A stretch of 64,000 bases of DNA from Oreochromis niloticus (Eukaryota > Chordata > Actinopteri > Cichliformes > Cichlidae). Under the pieces are notes generated by a model that was given only the letters and a program-made list of their open reading frames with translations, was not told the origin of the DNA and did no database searches. Location: assembly GCF_001858045.2 (NCBI RefSeq), contig NC_031965.2:34315184-34379183 (forward strand), given 5' to 3'. Each line of letters starts with the position of its first letter. The stretch's first letter is position 1. Position numbers and translations under genes: made by a program. Shown piece by piece: positions 24,645-40,300 of the stretch.

Positions 24645-27600
24645 TCAGCAATAGAAATCCAGCCCATGCTTGTGCTGCTGCTGCTGGGAGGATGTAGTGA
24701 TCTCATCTGGAGCATGAGCAGGCCAACTGTGGAGGTCCCCAGTGAGTTTGGAATCCAAAAGAGTCTCCCTCATCTGCTGGTTCTCCCTTGTTGCTGCCTC
24801 CCACACCACCTCCAGCTCTTCCTCTATCTCCCTGCAGGTGCGAAGAGAGGAGACAAGAAAACCAGTCAGACGATTTGTCCGTCACTCTACATATTTGATA
24901 AGTTACAGTGTTGTGAAATAGCAATAAAGTTGCACAATACCAACTGGACCTGTGTAAACTGAATTTACACCCCTTGGCAGCTAAAGTGGGCACACAGGTC
25001 TGATCACTCCCACCCCTGCTCAATCAAATCATCACCATTTTTAGAAACATGGATTTGGCTTACATTTGTCAGGAGCAGGAGAAATCTGAAATTTGTCACA
25101 ACACACCTAGATGATCTTCAGATTTTCATAGTTGAACTGTTTGGATGACAATGCTCAGAATTTTCTATGAGTCTGTTGTGGCGAGTGCCGTACTTAATGC
25201 TGTTGCATGCTGGGGCAGCAGGTTGAGGATCGCAGATGCCAACAGACTCAATAAACCGATCAGTTACTGGCCAGTAACACTGTGGGGGTGGAGCTGGCGT
25301 CAGAGAAGCGGATGTTGTCCTTGATAAGGACAATGCTGGACAATACCTCCAACCCACTGCATGACGTACTGGCCAGTCACAGGAGCATACTCAGTGGGAA
25401 ACTGAGACTAGTCAAATGCACCACTGAACGACACAGGAAATCATTCCTGCCTGCGGCCATCTCTCTGTACAGTTCCTCCATCTAAAGCACAAGTACACAC
25501 TGCAATAGTTGCACACCATTAATATCGCATCCTCTACAGCAATAATAAAAAAATGAAGAAAAAATGATAAGAGGGGCACCTCAGTGTCAACTGTATACAT
25601 TTAATTTTAGTATAATAGCATATAATAGTATAGTAGTGTAATATGCTGGGAGATTTGTAATTAGAGGTTTTTTGCTATATTTTGTACCTTTGTAATATAC
25701 TGTATTATTTTACTTAACTTAGTTAGGTACTGTTCTTAGTGTCCTGGTGCAACTGTGACAACATAATGTGCCCCAGGATTGATAAAATATTCTGATTTTG
25801 AATGTTGGGCTGCTTTGCTCCTTTTGCTATGACTTGCCGTAACTGTAAGTAACTTGAAATCTGCTCTCTGAAGATCCTAAAGATAATCCATGTCATGAGT
25901 GCAACCGGTGCAGCATGACAAAAATGTGTTTTAAAAAAAGATTTAAAAGAGGTTAAAGAATTTTTACGCCTAAAATCCTCAGCTATGGAATTCTGTAGTC
26001 TTGACTACAAAGGCTCAGCTTTAGTGACTAAAAAACTCCAGAAACAAAGTCATGCCAAAAGATCTCAAGCAGCAACAATGTCATATGGAGTCAGCATCTC
26101 ATTGATCTGGCAGGCACCAGACTGTGTAGGGCTTTAGAAACCAGCAATAAAATCTTAAAATCAATTCTAAAACTAACAGTTAGTCATTGAAGGCCATTGA
26201 TGGTCACTCTTTTTGCTTCGTGTTAAAACTCTGGCAGCGACATTTTGAATGACCTGCATTCTGTGTATGCTGAAGCCTGAATAAAGTCCACTATGGTAAT
26301 CAAGTCTGAAAGAAATGAGAGGATGGATGACCTATTCTAAATCGGACTGTGACAGGAATGGCTGAATTTTTTACGTGTCTAAGAAAAATGAAACAGAATT
26401 GCATGATATTAGACACCTGTATATTAAACAAGAGCTCAGAGTCTTTTAGGTTTTGAGCCTCTTTGCAGACACAAAGCTCAGACTAGAAGAGAGTTCAATA
26501 CTATTTCTAGAGGAGGACGGTGTAATTAAGATTACATGAGTCCTGGAGTCATTCAGCTTAAAAAAACAACAACCAGATTCAGAAAGAACTTTGAATCTCT
26601 GTGAGATCAACACGAAATAAAGTCAAAAAGCATAAAAAACAGAAAGAATGTCAAATACTTTTTCAGTTTTGCAGCATCAGTTTTCAATAAAATAATGACT
26701 AATTAAGTGACGTGGAGTTGTCATTAAAGCAAGAAACTGAAGAATGAAGGAAAATGTTTAAATACAGTGAATGATTGCACGTTTGTATACAATAATAAGG
26801 GAGGAAGGGGCTTTTCTTTTCAAAAACACTATCCAAAACAGACTGTAAGTTTCTAACGTAAACCTGTCATCACCATCGCAGATAATGGTAACAACATGAG
26901 GATCCAATGGCTGCGGCAACAGTCCTCTGCTGTCCTTACATCACTCTTGGCTGCTGGGAAGCGCATGCTTCATCTTCTTTCTCAATTATATCTAAAGTAG
27001 CGCCAGAGGCATTGTATATTATGATTGAAAAATAGAAGCACACATAGCACCCCATCAGAATGTAATAGAACAGAAATGCAGTTGTTGGTTTGGGTGAATT
27101 TCACAGTGCAGGCACTCCAAAATGAAGAGTATACTGAGCAAATGGGAGTATGCATTAAGATCCATTGAGAATGTGCGTGAAATTACTGCTTTATAATAGA
27201 AAGGTTAGCTAAAAAGGTACCCCTATTGTTATAAATAAACATTAAGGAATACAAACTGCAGCTTCTGAAAAGCTCATTAAGTTAAATGGACACCTCTCCA
27301 AATTAGATAGAAAATGAAACATTACGATCTTTATGAACACAAGATTCACTGTGGGGCTGTTAGTCAAGAACTAATTGAAAAAATCCATCAGTTGTGTGTT
27401 TATGCATGTGTGTGTGAACGTATAAGCCTAAAGGTTAATGCCAGCAGTCATATCAGCAAGGGTTTAACATTCAGCTGATCACAACAATCCAAACAAACAT
27501 GGGTATAATCTGAGGACTAAATGTCTTCCTGATCCATTAATGACAGCAACTGCAATCGATTGTACTGACAGTTTAAATAAGACTTTGATCCTTTTTTAAA

Positions 27601-30600
27601 AAATATATTCTACACATGAATGCCCAATTATTTATTCATGTGAGTGTAGCCTGCCATCTGATGTGCATTCTTAATGTCAGCAACAAGCCAGCAGTCAAAT
27701 TAGAAATGTTACACAAACAACAGGTGATGTATTTGGTGTGGTATATTGAGAGTGATCCTGGATCTTGTCTAATGGAAAGAACTTATAGTAGGAAAAGAAA
27801 ACCTGAGTTAAAAGATAACAAGATGTGACTCAAATTTTCTGAACATCTAACAGATATAAAAATAAAAAAAAAACGCATAAAAACAAAAAACGACTAGGTG
27901 CTGACCAGATCCATTTTTCTGTTGCTATACAAATATACACTGACTAGAGCAAACACTTTTTAAAGGCTCAGTGCTGCAGTGACTGAGCATCAGGCTTTAC
28001 GGCACTATAACTCTCTTCATTCTGCGATTCAGTAGCAAAAGTTTATAACCAGACTGAGCTATAATTTGTTTAATAAAGAGCCTCTGGTTGAACAGTCAGT
28101 TAATTAGACTGTGCTGATAATCAGGGGCTTTCGACAAACAAGCACGAGTGTTATAAACTTCATCACTTTCTGTGGCATCTGGTCAGACTTGGATTAGACA
28201 TCACAAATCTCACAAGCACACAGAGTGCTACCTTCCTCAATTAGAGATTATAAATAAAATATAAAGCTTTTAAAATCAGTCTCCCTGAAGGCTTTAAATC
28301 ACATTGACCACAACACTTACCTCCATGTCAGTAGGGATTTTTTTTTGCAGCCAGAGCAGACGAGCACTTCCTCATGAAATTAACTCACCAGGCACAATGC
28401 AGGAAAAAGTGGAGTGTTTCTAAATAAAGCAGCAATCACTCTGCTCGGCCAGGGTGTTATATTGCATTTAGATGATATGGGAATAACTGTCAGAGGGAGA
28501 TGATTGTTGAAGGCTCAGATGTGGCAGCATTCACACATTCAACACTGAAATGAAACCATAAAATTGGACTTTTCTGGAGTATTTTTCCAGAACAACTTTT
28601 AAACACTCAAAGTGAAGAAGACTTGTTTGCCTCATTAGCTCAGTGTGAGATGTGGTGACATTTGAGTTTGGTCACAGCACGGGTACAAAATGAGCAGTGC
28701 CAGTTCCAAAATGTAGATGTGGTCTGCCTGTAGTGAGGAAAAAAACATCCGAGTTAATTTCCCACCAACTGAGTTTGTTTTCTGTGCCCAGGAAAGTTAC
28801 TCACTTCAGCCTTTAATATTTATCTGTCAGGCTTCTTAGAAGAACCTACTCTAAATTGTTCTGCCTAACCATGATGTGAACAACAAAAATAAATAACCTC
28901 ACTATTTCTTTAGCTCTTGGTTTGCTCTACCAAGCAGGGCAGCTGTTTATGATTTGATTGATTTGATACAACATTTATTAAAGGAAATAAATACTGTCTT
29001 TATGAACCTTTACTTTCTTTAGATTTTGTTCATGTTATGCGATATTGTTGAAAATATGCACTTTAGATGCACCGATTAGACTCCTTTGTGCATTAGCTGT
29101 ATTACGTTTAGGTCTCTGCAGGACTGTGTCAAACTAATACATAGCAACTCAAGGTCTGCATCAGCAAATGAGTCAGAGGGTGTTCGGTTAAAAGTCGTAA
29201 TGTAGAACTTGTGTATAAAACAGGTGTGTATGGTCTCGGGTTATCTGTATCTTTTGCACTCTGACACTTTTCCAGTTGATGCTGTGTCTGACCATACTGT
29301 GCACATCATGACAGTCTGACAAACTCCATTTGCTTATGAGGACCATATAAGGTGCAGCAAAGCTTCAGAAATAAGCCTAAATGGTAAATGGCCTGTATTT
29401 ATATAGCGCTTTTCTGGTCCCTAAGGACCCCAAAGCGCTTTACATATCCAGTCATTCACCCATTCACGCACACATTCACACACTGGTGATGGCAAGCTAC
29501 ATTGTAGCCACAGCCACCCTGGGGCGCACTGACAGAGGCGAGGCTGCCGGACACTGGCGCCACCGGGCCCTCTGACCACCACCAGTAGGCAACGGGTGAA
29601 GTGTCTTGCCCAAGGACACAACGACCAAGACTGTCCAAGCCGGGGCTCGAACCGGTAACCTTCCGATTACAAGGCGAACTCCCAACTCTTGAGCCACGAT
29701 CGCCCTAAGTACTCTGGGTTATCTCCAAGTGTACATCAGCACATCTCTCTGAAGTCCACCACTGAAGTCTGGTTGCCTTATGTTTACCTGTAAAAGACAG
29801 ATCAATCTTTTGTCATTGTAACTGTTTTATCATATATTTTCGGTTCCAGCTCTTACTAGAGTGTCTTTGCATGATTAACACCTCAAAAGGATCTTATCTT
29901 ATATCTGGTCTCATATTAGGCCTTTGACTAGCAACTCAGTTCATTTTAAGCCTGCTTTCTCCTGATAGGCTGCTCCTGACCATAAAAAGGTTTGAACTGC
30001 AAGTGGGGTGGGGTTTCTGTGTTTCTGGGACATGGATATCTCTTTCACTGACAGACAAGAGTAGACAAAAACTGCTGAAACAACACAACAGTTATAAATG
30101 TATCTGCCTGTCTGTCTGTGAGTGATGGAAAATTAAAAAAAAGAAAAGAAAGAAAGTGCAATAGGTCCCTTTAAATCTTGTTTCAGGCTTTTTTTTCTAA
30201 ATTCCCAGCTGTGTGAGTTTCTTACTGATTGGTGACTTCTTACTTCTAGTTGACTACAGTTCTGGACAAATCTATGATCCTGGCGGTTCATCAAAAGCCT
30301 ATATATTATAAAAGGTACACATAAAATTTTTATAATGACCAAATGGGCAATTTTGACAGCAGGAAAAAAACCTCCAGACTGTAAATTTATCTTGAGAACA
30401 TTAACTTGACTGTGAAGAAAAAAAATGATCTCATTCCTAATTAACAATGTTCCTCGGAGTGAATGACTTTTGCTAAAAAACACTTTGTCCTTTGCCTTCG
30501 GTGAGTAAAGACCCTCACACGTCTGCTAATTACCTCCAACCCAAACAGTTACCTGGGGCAACAGCTCTCACCGCTGCTTCCCATGAGGCTACTCACACAG

Positions 30601-33600
30601 AATACAAAGATTAATCTTGGTGCTACGACAGATGGAAAATTCAATAGGAGTGTGTATGTTTGGTGGGATAGCTGCAGGAGCCAAAAGCCACACAGATGCA
30701 GTCTGACCTATTGTATTTAGCAAGGCTTAGCAGTAGCTCTGCCATCCCAGCACACCTCCATTACAATAATAGCTTCAGTAAGCTGTCGCCACATCAGGAT
30801 TTGGTCTGTTGCTCTGCAGCAGAACGTCTCACTCCTTACCTCCCCCATCCTGTCTCAGTCAGCGAAGACACTAACATCATTCTGAGTTATTCTAAGCTGT
30901 TGGGGATCATAAGGCAAATAAGGCAGAAGACAGAAAGACAGCTACAGGCAAAAACACTAGCATCTCTCCTTAATTATGACTTTAAGCAAGTATTTTGTCC
31001 TTAACTAAAGAGAAGTAAGTCACAGCAGTGCAAATACATATTTACTCAATTTTACTCATCCAGATAGACATAATTTATAAATTTTCCATTGATCATTAAA
31101 AATAAAATGAAACTATTTTATAACACTGCAAACACTGCAAACCAATTTAAAATGTACATTATTTTGTAACTGCAAACCAAAAAGACTTAAGAAATGGCAT
31201 CTTGGTGTTGAGTTGGGTTGGGTTGAGGTCTACAAAAGGTTAAGGATTTTCTATGTCAGCTACATGTACAGTTTGGACTACAAACGTATCACTGCTGTGT
31301 GTCAGTACCAGTCCTCTTTCACTTCATGCTTTAGGCTGAAAAACAAATTGCAAGGAAAAGAAACTAGATTTAACATAGGTTCCCATATAATGTTCACCCA
31401 CCTGATGAGCCACTAAAAGCATAAATATAAAAATCTTGGTCACTACATGATCACAGCAACCATGTAACTCAAGAGGAGCAGAGAACCAGCTATTATCCCC
31501 TCTGGTCCTTTACTCTGCTGGATAAAGCAGATTCAGAACCACTCGTGAACCTGATAATTAACTACTGCTAAAATATGTTTATCCGCATTCTTAGGCATAG
31601 GCATTAATTATGCATGAGTCTCCAAGTGTGCACAACATTAACATAAAATAATGTCAGCAATTTACACTTCTCATTTCCCCACGAGTGAAAACAGGAGAGA
31701 TTAATGCTGTATCAGACAAAAAATCTAACCGACTTTAGATTAGCTGTTGTAGTTCACCTGAACCTAAAGCTAAAATGATGCTTAAACTCAAAACGGAATC
31801 TATGGCTATTTTACAACATAGCATATGACAGCAAACTCAGTGTAAACCCATTCTCAGGCGATTCTTAATCTATTGCATCATTTCCAAACAATTATTCATC
31901 ACTGAGCTCAAATCCACCCACTCAAAATCCTGAAAACGTGCTGAAAATATGTTTTATCAACAAACACCAAACATAGTGAGAGTAGATTATGCATTCAGGT
32001 CTTAGCTAGAAGGCTGCAGAAAGAAATCAAACGAAAGCTGAAATGTTTGTTGGGAGGAAGCTAGCTTTATAAGGACTGCTCTTCTATGTTCTGCTTTCTT
32101 GTGGCTGGATACGGCGAAGACAGGACTGCATTTAGAGGGGAAAAAAAGTGATCTGAAGACTCAAACCCCTCCTGAGCTCCTGGAAGTCTCAGGCAATGCA
32201 GCTTCCCTGGAGGCTACGCAGAACTCAGCATGCAGGCGGTAATCACAACTTATCAGCATCTCTGCTGCTGTATCATGGGCAGAATACAAAGCAGTGGATC
32301 AGAGAGAAACGAATGAAGCAGAGATAGATTTTCTTCTGTTCAGTTCTGAGAAGTTTGTCTTCACCCTAGTCAATTCTTATTTAAATCGTCTCGTAATGCC
32401 CAAGTGGAGAAGAAGGTACCTCTGGTTTTTTAAACCACCAAGATTTTACTCAACATCAGCTATTGCCACAATAACACGTTTTATTCTGTGCCACTGTTTG
32501 GAGGTCAGTCATAGATTCATTCACATGCACTCTGATGACTGGGTAAAGCTGACTCAAGGGTATCTGCAGTTACTCAAAGGCAGTGGTGCAGCGGTTTGTG
32601 GTGTGGTAAAGCCAGTAGGTTAGTAATGTCTGTGGTAATGTGTACGATTTGTCATTAAGATGCCCTCAGGGCAGACCAGGACAGGATCTTCTAACAATCT
32701 GATTAGCTTGCTTTCATTTGATAGCAGCAGGCAGCTGGCCCAGAGACTGAGCTAAAAACAGACTAACAGGGGAATAAAGGGGAAGCGATAGATTGTTTCA
32801 GGAGCATCAAAGTACAAAGACTCAGTGTTCACTGGATGTCATACTACAACAGTCTAAAAAGAACCAAGAATATAGGAACAAATACTGTATACAGGAAATA
32901 TTTACTGAATACAGAATGTAAAGTATGTGCTGACATGTTCTCAATCAAATAATATCATATTTACTGAAAATATATTGCTTCAGGCAGTATTCATGTGAAT
33001 CCTGTTAAGAATCAGGTGCAATTTTTCCACCCTAAGCAGTCCAGTGTCTGTGAGCACTGTGTACAACTGTAGGGTTGGTGGTAGCGTTGGAAGAAATCGC
33101 TGATCCTGGGGAGGGAGGGCTAACTCATTTTATGTGAAGGGAGGATTTTAGAACGGAGCTGTGTGATCTGCTGTTTCCACCACTTTACAGAATGTCAGCA
33201 TGTACGTCCTGAACCCAGTGATGAAAGAGAAAAATGCACAGTACACATACATACACTGGACAGAACACAGAGATATAGAATGACATAGATCGCTGATGAG
33301 ATGTTTAAAAAAAGTGATATTTAAAACCTTTTTTGGCTACTTGTGTTTACAGCTTGCTATGAAGTTGATACTATTTACTCTAGGTAGGGTAGGAGCGTGA
33401 GCAATTATCTTAGCAAAGAGATACAAACATCAGCAAAGGTATCAGCTTTAACTAGAGTAATGGTCATATCAACAAAATCACTGTAATGTAAACATTTACT
33501 GTCTTACTGTCTTATCTTCTGAGGGGAATGGTTTTGGCTCTAAATGCTTCATTATACTTGCAAGGGAGCTAATAATGGTGTCTGAGGGCCATGTGGCACT

Positions 33601-34333
33601 GAGCAGGCATCATAACGCAGGTCCACACTTGGTTAAACTACTGAGACCAGACTAAAATTAAGGATATATGGGGTCCAGAGAGTAATGTGGATCTGTGGAC
33701 AAGGAATGTCTCAGTTATGGGTTATGATTTTTTTTTTTTTTGAATGGAATACTTTTAATTGTGGACAGACCTACTGTCTGCACAAACAAGCATGAGGAGA
33801 CATGGCTGGCCCATAAAATTATGGCTCCAATATGGAAGCAGAAGAGTCAACAGTGAGGTAATGAACCTAGCAGAATAAGGTCTGGTTACAACCGTTTTAT
33901 TGTCTTGAATGGAAGAAGCACAGACAATTGAGTAATATAACTGGGTGTTCAATGCAGCGTCACCTATTCACATTGTAACATTATGTACACACCCCCAGAA
34001 CAAAAAGCTATACAATAAATCAGTATCGCACTAAACAGTGTTTGCACCTTGCTCCATTTCCACAATGTCAGTGTTTTTCAGTGTACTGATAAGCCCTATT
34101 GTGACTTAAGAAATGATATTGCTTCTTTTCTTCAAATATTCAGATATGTGTGTGTCTGTGTTGTTATTCAGTGCTTTCTAATAAACGATTAAGATGTTTG
34201 ATAGGGCACGACTGAGCGAATACTGACTTTGACTCGATTAATAACAGGGACACAGGGCCCGATGGGCGTCTTCACCGCCTCTGCTCTTTGTGTTACTGCC
34301 ATTTCACAGATCGGGAGGGCTGACACACACACA

Positions 34334-34387
<54 letters not shown>

Positions 34388-37300
34388 ATGAAACTTTACC
34401 AGATAAATAAATAAATTGGTCTCTGACAATTCTATCAACATATAAAAAGAAATATTCTAAGAACTTTTAGCACCTTCAGTTTAATATTTTAGGACTGAGT
34501 TAGGAGGAATATGTATTGAACAAAGAATTTCACAGCTGAGGAATAAACCTGTTGATGTAACTGCTAAATAAACTCAAAGAAAATCCTTCACATTTCTGTA
34601 TGGCAGTTCCTTCTTTTTTATAGCCTAGGCTATGTGAATACTTGAAAAACTTAAAAGTGATCTGTTTGCCTACACACGTCTTCCTCTTCTGCCTCTACGA
34701 GCACCTACATACACACTTATGCCTCTCCCTGTCCTCACTCTTTTTTCCAAACCACAGATACACACAAATCATCTTTTCCTCCTCCTCGTCCTCCTCCTTC
34801 TCCTCCCATTCATGCATTCTCTCCCTTTCCTCCTCCCTTTTCCTGCCCTCTTGCCTTCTAACATTTCTCCTCCTCCCCCTCTCGCTCTCTCTCGCTCTCT
34901 CTCTCTCCCTTCTCCTCGCACCCCTCCTACCGTTTGGACTGCAGCAGTTTCTCCTCTGCCTCCTGTCTTTCTCTCAGCAGCATCTGCAGGTGAAGGATCT
35001 CCCTCTGGTAAGACACTGTCCTCCCCTCCACCGCCTCCTCCAACGCTGCCAGTCTGGTTGACGCCTGGCTCCGGTACACCTGCACATACACATTAGCAGC
35101 ACACAGACACGGAGGAATGAAATGTGGAGTGTTGCTATGAGAGGGGTGGATTTACATGAAGGACAGCGCAGCAGAGACAAGTGGAGTGGAGGAGGGGGAG
35201 TCTCACACACTGGGACAAGGTGAGAAACAACAACAACAGCACACAAACACGCACACACACAGATTAGTAGATTTTGTGGAAAGGATGGTGTGAATCCCTC
35301 TGTACTTCTACTGGATGTGGTGTTTATTTGTCTGGTGGGCGTGTACTTGTCTTCGTGTCTGTGTATGTCTGTGTCCAGGAAATAGCAGTTTGTTATAAAG
35401 TTATACTTCAGCCATTGTGTCTACAGATGAGCAGCTGTTAGGCTGCTGACAGTTCATAACAACTGCTCGTAGTGCAGCACACACACTCCTACAAGTGGAA
35501 ACAGGTGAGGGGTTTTTTTCTACTGTGCACTGCTTTACCTCTGATAAAGTAATAGTGCCAAAAAGACACCTATAAGAAATGACTATAAGAAAAACTGTGT
35601 GGCAGAGAAAAATACAGATGCACAAAAAGACACAATGACAGTAGCTATAACACATGCTGCTGTTCTGGGCACTGCAGTCAGAGACAACTCAGAACTGAGG
35701 AAAACAAGGTCTGAGTAAGGACAGACAGTGTGTGTGTGGGGGTAGTAGCCATCTCTCAGCCTGTGTATTTGTGTGTGTGTGCATGGGGAAAATTACAATG
35801 TCTGCTTGGGAAAGAGTAAAACAAACATGCTTCTTTTACTCTTTTACTTTACATATTAATTGCTTACTAAATAACTGGCTTGCCTGAATTTGATTATAAG
35901 ACATTCTTCACAGAGGCAGTTAAGCAAACTGCTTAATGTTTGAATACTGGTGTTGAATTTGATGCTCATTTTTCTATCCACAAGGCTATGTCTCTAATCT
36001 TTACACGATTTCCTTTCAAATCTAGCAATTACGATACCCGATTAGAAGACTGTTGGGTTACAATTATCCAAACATGAGGCATTCACCCAAATCATGTTTT
36101 GACCCAAACTTCTGGTTATTGTAGACTGAGGCAGAAGTGAAAATACCTACAAACTCCTTCAAATAACGCCTCTCTTCAAATGTTTTCAGAGAAGCAACAC
36201 CAGATGTTAAATGCTTTTTCCTTAGGCTCGCAATCATAATCAGTGAGAAAGCAGAATTTGTGTGTAATAAGTAGTCCTCACATGAAAAAAATAGGTTTAG
36301 GATGAAAGCAAAGTGCAAAGTAGCTTTTCTCACCTTAATAACTGTGGTCTTGTCACAGCAAAAGTATGAATGAACCACCTGTTAAATAAGTGTTGGAATT
36401 CCATGGACAGCTTTGCTGTAATGCAATAATTTTATATGCATGTGGCACACAGTTTTGTCATTTCCAAGAAATTTAAAATAAGAAACTATTTTTTGCTCCA
36501 GCTAAAAAATGTCCTGACAGATAAATAGGTGAAGCAATGTGATTCTTTTTTATTAAATGTGACTAATAATCCCTCTATTTATTTTAACCCATAATGAGTT
36601 CATACTACATTATGACCAGAGCTTAAATCTGTGACAAAACAAACAAGAAATTAAAATAAAATTAACAGAAAGCAACAGCTTGTTGTGACATGATTATTGG
36701 CCGTGTTAATTATGTACCTGTAACACATATGTGAACTAGTACTATACCTTATCATACTGCCTGTGATAATACCAATATCGATTTTTATATGGCATGCAGC
36801 GTCATATCACAACATCAGTGATAAAGTGATGCTATGCATTTACATTTGCTAGCATACACAACAACGATTCAAGCCCAGACATGTCTGAGAACGAGGGCAG
36901 CGTCAGCCGCCAGTTACCACCAACAAAGCACAGTACTTTGCAAAATATGCAAGAAAACTATTTTCTCTAAAAGTGGAAATAAAAACTATGTTTCACTGAT
37001 CCTTGATGTGGTTAAATGGTGTGAAAGGAGGGCTTTAAGCAGCTGGTTAAATGCTTGAACCAACAACATACAGCATTTCATTTTTTTTAATATGACACAA
37101 TGGTGCAGGCTCTGGAAGAGCTACAAGGTTAAGTGTTAACTTTATGTTCAAATTTAAAAGCAAATCACTACTTAGGCTACCTTGTGCTTACATTTGACTT
37201 GCGCTCTGTTAATGTCAAATGTGTAATACTATGCCGCCATTATTTCACTATAATTCTGGGTGGAAACAAATTCAGACTTTGAATTAAGTAGTCTGTCATT

Positions 37301-40300
37301 AGTGACAGCAGTTCACTGGAAAACAAAGCCCTTTGTTTCGTTTGCACTAAGAAACGCTGCTGCCCGCAAGCTGCACACATCGATGTAACCTTGTTTAGTA
37401 TTTATTTTTTCATTTATTTATGATATTATCACAAGTTTCCTCGATATATTGGGACATAATTTCAAGGCTACATTGTCTACTCCTAAAGTGCCCATTATAG
37501 CAGTTGCATTGGTCGAGTTGCATGCCAACAGTAACGTCGCCATAGCTCTGTACCATTTATACCAGCACCGTATGTGCAAATACTCGCTATGGTAGTCTCT
37601 TGAACAACAGGTGTCGCCACGGAGACAAAACCCCCATATCAGTGCTTTTACAGGAGGACAAGAAGCTAAAATCGAAACAAATAATTTTTTCCAGTAAGTC
37701 AAATTTTTTCAAACTGGCCTCTGTATAATCTATGAATCTCTGAGGTTCTGCACTGATATATCAACTGTCAGTAAAAACTGACGGAATCATACGCCTATAA
37801 AAACCCAGCAGTACCTGCCATGGCACCCACACAAGGTTACAAAAGTCAGGAGGTGCATGCCATGTTGAAGCAACACCAAAGCTCGGCTTGCACCGGTCGA
37901 TGTACTGTCACTTTAGGCATGCAGCAACAGTCATGAGGATGAGAACAATGCAAGGATAGCACATGTCATTTCAACTTTCTGAAAGCTTGGAAAATGTACG
38001 CGTGGCACTACTATATTACCTTCTTCAAGATGTACAATATAGGTGTAAGTGTAGCTGCTGAAAGGTCTGGTTCCACGCACTAATGCTCTGGATAGTACGT
38101 CTTTTACGATCAATTCATTTTTTATCATTTTTTTTCAACATACCAAAAATTGTTAAGGGAAAATCAAGTCAACATACAAGAAAATGAAAACCATCAATAG
38201 CATATTATATGTATAGAAAAAATGCATACATATATAACATTATCTTGAACATGAACTGAAATAATTCCCTGCATCAGAGTTAACATGAAACATATATTTT
38301 TCATGTTTAGAAAAAAGATTAATTATCCAGAATTCTACACTGAAATGGACACATATATTAATTTAATTTTATGGATGTACACTGGCAACATTAAACCCAA
38401 TATAAGCTTTTATATTTTCTCTGATCATACAGTTGACAGAATTCTCATCAGAAGTCTGTCATACTATACTGCAAGTAGAACCAAAATATATAACTTTACA
38501 GGCAACTGATTTAAAACTTGAATCTTAGGACAAATCGTGTCTTATTTAATTGAAGACACTTTTGCCTTACCAAGATAAACATGTTATAATCCATCCATCC
38601 AGGCAGGCGTCTGCTTCAGTGATTCCAATTCAGGGTTGTTATAAAACCAAATCTAAATCATTTTGGTTTTCTTATTAAGATTGGTTCACTATGATAAGCC
38701 AGCCATAATTACACTGTGACAACAATAATTGTTTATTGTGGGATACCAGCCTTGGTGTTTCAATGCAAAACAGTTATGTTCAGATGACAGCAACTCTTGC
38801 ACATTAAACATTTGCACGTTTTGGTTCATTTTTCTCTTTGGCATGCACACAATGGTAGTTTTAAGGAATCCATATATTTAGTGCATTACCCGTTGAGCAA
38901 CTCTAAAGTTTCACAGGTGTTTTTCACTCAAACAGCTTCACTGTATCTGTTAGACTTGTTATCTGCAGGATGCACTGAAAAGGCTGCTCTGATCCTATAA
39001 AGGTGTGTATACAAGAGGCCACAGATTGCAAATAGTGTTTTATTTACTAACACCTTATAAGCAAAGAGAGTGAGTTTTAAGTGCAGTCTATGTATGTGGC
39101 TGTGATTGTGTTTTTTGTAATAGCAAGAGAAAGAAAAAGAACAATGTAAGAATGACTAACAGTGCTTTGGAATATACAACCACAGAGATGAAGCATAATT
39201 AATAATAACAATCTAAATGTAGCTAAAACAAAATAAATGAAGATTATTACGTATGTGTAGCCTGTCTGTTCAATTTTACACAGGCTTCACCTGTAATATA
39301 ACCATAGGCCACATCTCCCACTTAATCCAACAAAGGTGACTGCTCTCTGCAGGAGAACATCTATGTGGTTATTAAGGGGTAGCATATGTCATCATCCACC
39401 ACCCTGTAGTTGTGTGATGTATTTAATGCTCTGACAAAGGGACAGCCTATTTTGCTTTACTTCTCATGGACCAGGAATGACAAATTCTAAAAACAAACAA
39501 AAAAAAAAACAACAGGTTCCTCTTTACAAACACACTCATAAAAAATAAATCTTCTCTTAATGTCTTGAAAACCACAAAGAGCCTAATTAAACCCCAATGA
39601 AAAATGACCAATAAACGAGCTGACTTAAGATGCATTGACTAAAACTGTCATTATGTCCTAAGACAACCAAAATAAATAACATAACACATTTTTTATGCAT
39701 TCTTGTATTGGTCTTAGTTTATAAAAGAAAATAGAAAAACAAAGGCGTGGAGTCCACGGGGTGTAATAGTGCACACTCAGAGAGAAGTCAAACACATGCA
39801 AACATGTTTGATAAAAAGCAGAACATGCCAGAAATATTCAAGATGTATTCACCAAATGTTGAGAGCACAAAAGCAGCAGGGCACCGACCTTCACTCAGCA
39901 GGGTGGCTCCAAAGCCCCACATGACAAGCAGAAGCTAAATATTAATCTGAAACTTATCTGACTCTTGTCTTGCCTCCTCACATGCTGGCCGCTTAACCAT
40001 TTAGGAGTCTCAGCCTTGAATATGGCCTCGGTCTCTGCCCAGCTGGCATGCTAATTCCCAGCTGAGCTCAGTGATGAATGGAATCGGTATTATATGTTGT
40101 CAAATCAAAATGTCTCCAACTCTCCGGGGAGTCAGCCATCAGCCCAGCTGAACTGGTGACATTTAGCCCTCACAACAAGCTGAGCTGAGCAACACAAAGC
40201 CAATATAGCCCCCATTCTAGCTGTATCCCAGGGGCTGCTGACCTTCTCCACACAGTAACAACAAAAATACAAAAAAAAAATCCAGTATATTTTCTTCACA

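Noticed and set aside
29421..29697. Overlapping - strand frames of about 60-66 residues
   Set aside because: They fall wholly inside the tRNA-derived SINE and have no independent support.
29642..29705. A functional tRNA gene
   Set aside because: A- and B-box-like sequences are present but the cloverleaf is not complete and the sequence continues into a SINE body and tail.
34189..34414. Cys/Val and Thr/His repeat proteins
   Set aside because: Pure artefact of the (CA)n microsatellite.
34642..35096. Two overlapping Ser/Leu/Pro-rich frames on the + strand
   Set aside because: They are translations of a pyrimidine-rich tract and of the antisense of a supported coiled-coil exon.
36064..36378. 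104-residue - strand frame in the large intron
   Set aside because: No recognisable domain, no phase-compatible splice sites to the flanking coiled-coil exons and AT-rich composition like non-coding neighbours.
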